DNA of 64,000 bases, taken from the NCBI GenBank assembly GCA_001899285.1, contig MKWA01000020.1, positions 1 to 64,000 of the forward strand. The letters are read 5' to 3'. The notes under the pieces are model-generated. The model ran no database searches and had not been told where the DNA came from. It was given only the letters and a program-made list of their open reading frames with translations. Positions 63,227-64,000 of this stretch are shown here, piece by piece. The position numbers were made by a program, and so were the translations under genes. The stretch comes from Rhizobiales bacterium 64-17. GTDB taxonomy: Bacteria > Pseudomonadota > Alphaproteobacteria > Rhizobiales > Xanthobacteraceae. Positions within the stretch are counted from its first letter, which is position 1. Every line of letters begins with the position of its first letter.

Positions 63227-64000
63227 TTACTTGTTGCCGTCGTAAGTGAAGATGTCGCGATCCTTCGTCTCCGGCAGGAACAGCATGCCGATCACGAAGG
63301 TCATGCCGGCGATCGCGATCGGATACCAGAGACCGGAGAAGATATCGCCGGTCGCGGCGACGATCGCGAACGCGGTCGGCGGGAGGAAGCCGCCGAACCA
63401 GCCGTTGCCGATGTGATACGGCAGCGACATGCCGGTGTAGCGGATGCGGGTCGGGAACAGTTCGACCAGCATCGCCGCAATCGGGCCGTAGACCATCGTC
63501 ACGAAGATGACGAGGATCGTCAGGATCACCACCATCATCACGTGGTTGATCTTGGCCGGATTGGCGGCTGCGGGATAACCGGCAGCGCGGATCGCGTCGG
63601 TCATCTGCTTCGTCAGTGCATCGCTCTTGGCCTTGGCTTCGGCAGCCGGGAGGCCGGTGAGGTCGACGCCCTGGATCGTGTTGTTACCAATCTTGATCGA
63701 CGCCAGCGTTCCGGCCGGCGCGGTCTCGTTGTGATAGTTCACCGAGTTGCGCGCCAGGAACGATTTCACCACGTCGCAGGACGTGGTGAAGCTCGCGGTG
63801 CCGACCGGGTTGAACTGGAACGAGCACTTCGACGGATCGGCGGTGACCGTCACCGGGGCGCGCTCCTGCGCCGCGACGAGGTCGGGGTTGCCGAACTTGG
63901 CAAGCGCGCCGAACAGCGGGAAGTAGGCGAGCGCCGCGATCAGACAGCCGGCCATGATGATCGGCTTGCGGCCGACGCGGTCCGATAGCCAGCCGAAGAA
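63227..64000 (-). CDS. MHS-family MFS transporter, C-terminal part (truncated by window edge)
   Basis: The visible 257 residues run off the window end. They begin FFGWLSDRVGRKPIIMAG, the loop 2-3 type MFS motif as repeated in the second half, then a membrane helix, a long extracytoplasmic loop of about 100 residues with two Cys (DPSKCSFQ and FTTSCDVV), and at least four further helices with PTRIRYTGMSLPYHIG, typical of metabolite:H+ symporters (alpha-ketoglutarate/proline permease type). The large loop is unusual for MFS carriers. The start lies outside the window. Substrate unknown. Confidence 0.85.
   Translation of the reverse strand, partial: FFGWLSDRVGRKPIIMAGCLIAALAYFPLFGALAKFGNPDLVAAQERAPVTVTADPSKCSFQFNPVGTASFTTSCDVVKSFLARNSVNYHNETAPAGTLASIKIGNNTIQGVDLTGLPAAEAKAKSDALTKQMTDAIRAAGYPAAANPAKINHVMMVVILTILVIFVTMVYGPIAAMLVELFPTRIRYTGMSLPYHIGNGWFGGFLPPTAFAIVAATGDIFSGLWYPIAIAGMTFVIGMLFLPETKDRDIFTYDGNK

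Overview
The window looks like chromosomal DNA of a GC-rich alphaproteobacterium of the order Hyphomicrobiales (Rhizobiales), closest in flavour to the Bradyrhizobium/Rhodopseudomonas/Pseudolabrys group. The evidence is gene content: ethylmalonyl-CoA pathway genes, a class I (archaeal-type) lysyl-tRNA synthetase, the alphaproteobacterial F0 operon atpI-B-E-F'-F, an IalB-family protein, a DUF1127 protein, the coxB-coxA-ctaB-coxF-ctaG-ctaE order, a PodJ-like polarity protein with a CtrA-type box, and a two-domain ligase-associated DNA repair island. No genus can be fixed from sequence alone. Coding density is high. I see no tRNA, rRNA, CRISPR array, prophage or insertion sequence.

Layout. 1-620: non-coding cluster of inverted-repeat elements. 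621-10225: ethylmalonyl-CoA pathway block (ecm, ccr, mcd) interleaved with a GT87 membrane glycosyltransferase, a YihY/BrkB protein and a chemoreceptor. 10343-17665: host-attachment protein, a family 3 solute-binding protein, lysK, a Tat-exported beta-carbonic-anhydrase-like protein, an S24 regulator, pyrD, a MATE exporter and a small membrane protein. 17725-24840: DNA repair island (ATP-dependent ligase and MBL exonuclease on the minus strand; TPR methyltransferase, Lhr-Core-type helicase and PdeM phosphoesterase on the plus strand). 24853-31161: Alph_Pro_TM/TauE pair, a PodJ-like Sel1-repeat protein and a small secreted protein. 31386-41699: MFS carrier, acyl-CoA dehydrogenase, cupin, GST, RecD-like helicase, diguanylate cyclase, gshA, ybaK, LysR and DUF1127. 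41795-46598: membrane protein, PAN-domain protein, tldD, hydratase-like protein, ialB. 47023-56776: aa3-type cytochrome oxidase operon followed by DUF983, SURF1, thrC, an M16 peptidase and a GNAT enzyme. 56934-64000: lipoprotein, HAD enzyme, F0 ATP synthase operon, DsbA-type isomerase, secreted coiled-coil protein, YjbQ and a truncated MHS-family carrier.

How the genes work together. Crotonyl-CoA carboxylase/reductase, ethylmalonyl-CoA mutase and methylsuccinyl-CoA dehydrogenase are three consecutive specific steps of acetyl-CoA assimilation without the glyoxylate bypass. The cox genes supply subunits II, I and III, heme O synthase and the Cu/heme assembly factors Cox11 and Surf1, and the F0 genes supply the proton channel that uses the resulting gradient. 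The repair island pairs a ligase, exonuclease, helicase and endonuclease.

Novelty. Most of the window is recognisable core genome and I do not see a clearly undescribed system. The best leads are: the TPR methyltransferase lodged inside the DNA repair island; the PodJ-like gene with a perfect TTAA-N7-TTAA box upstream; the triplicated GGCGTCTC motif in front of the Tat-exported carbonic-anhydrase-like gene; a 14-bp tandem duplication that separated a stop/start junction in front of lysK; three dispersed copies of a GATCCGGAAAAG-type palindrome; and one terminator stem (ATGGCCGGG) reused at three unlinked loci.
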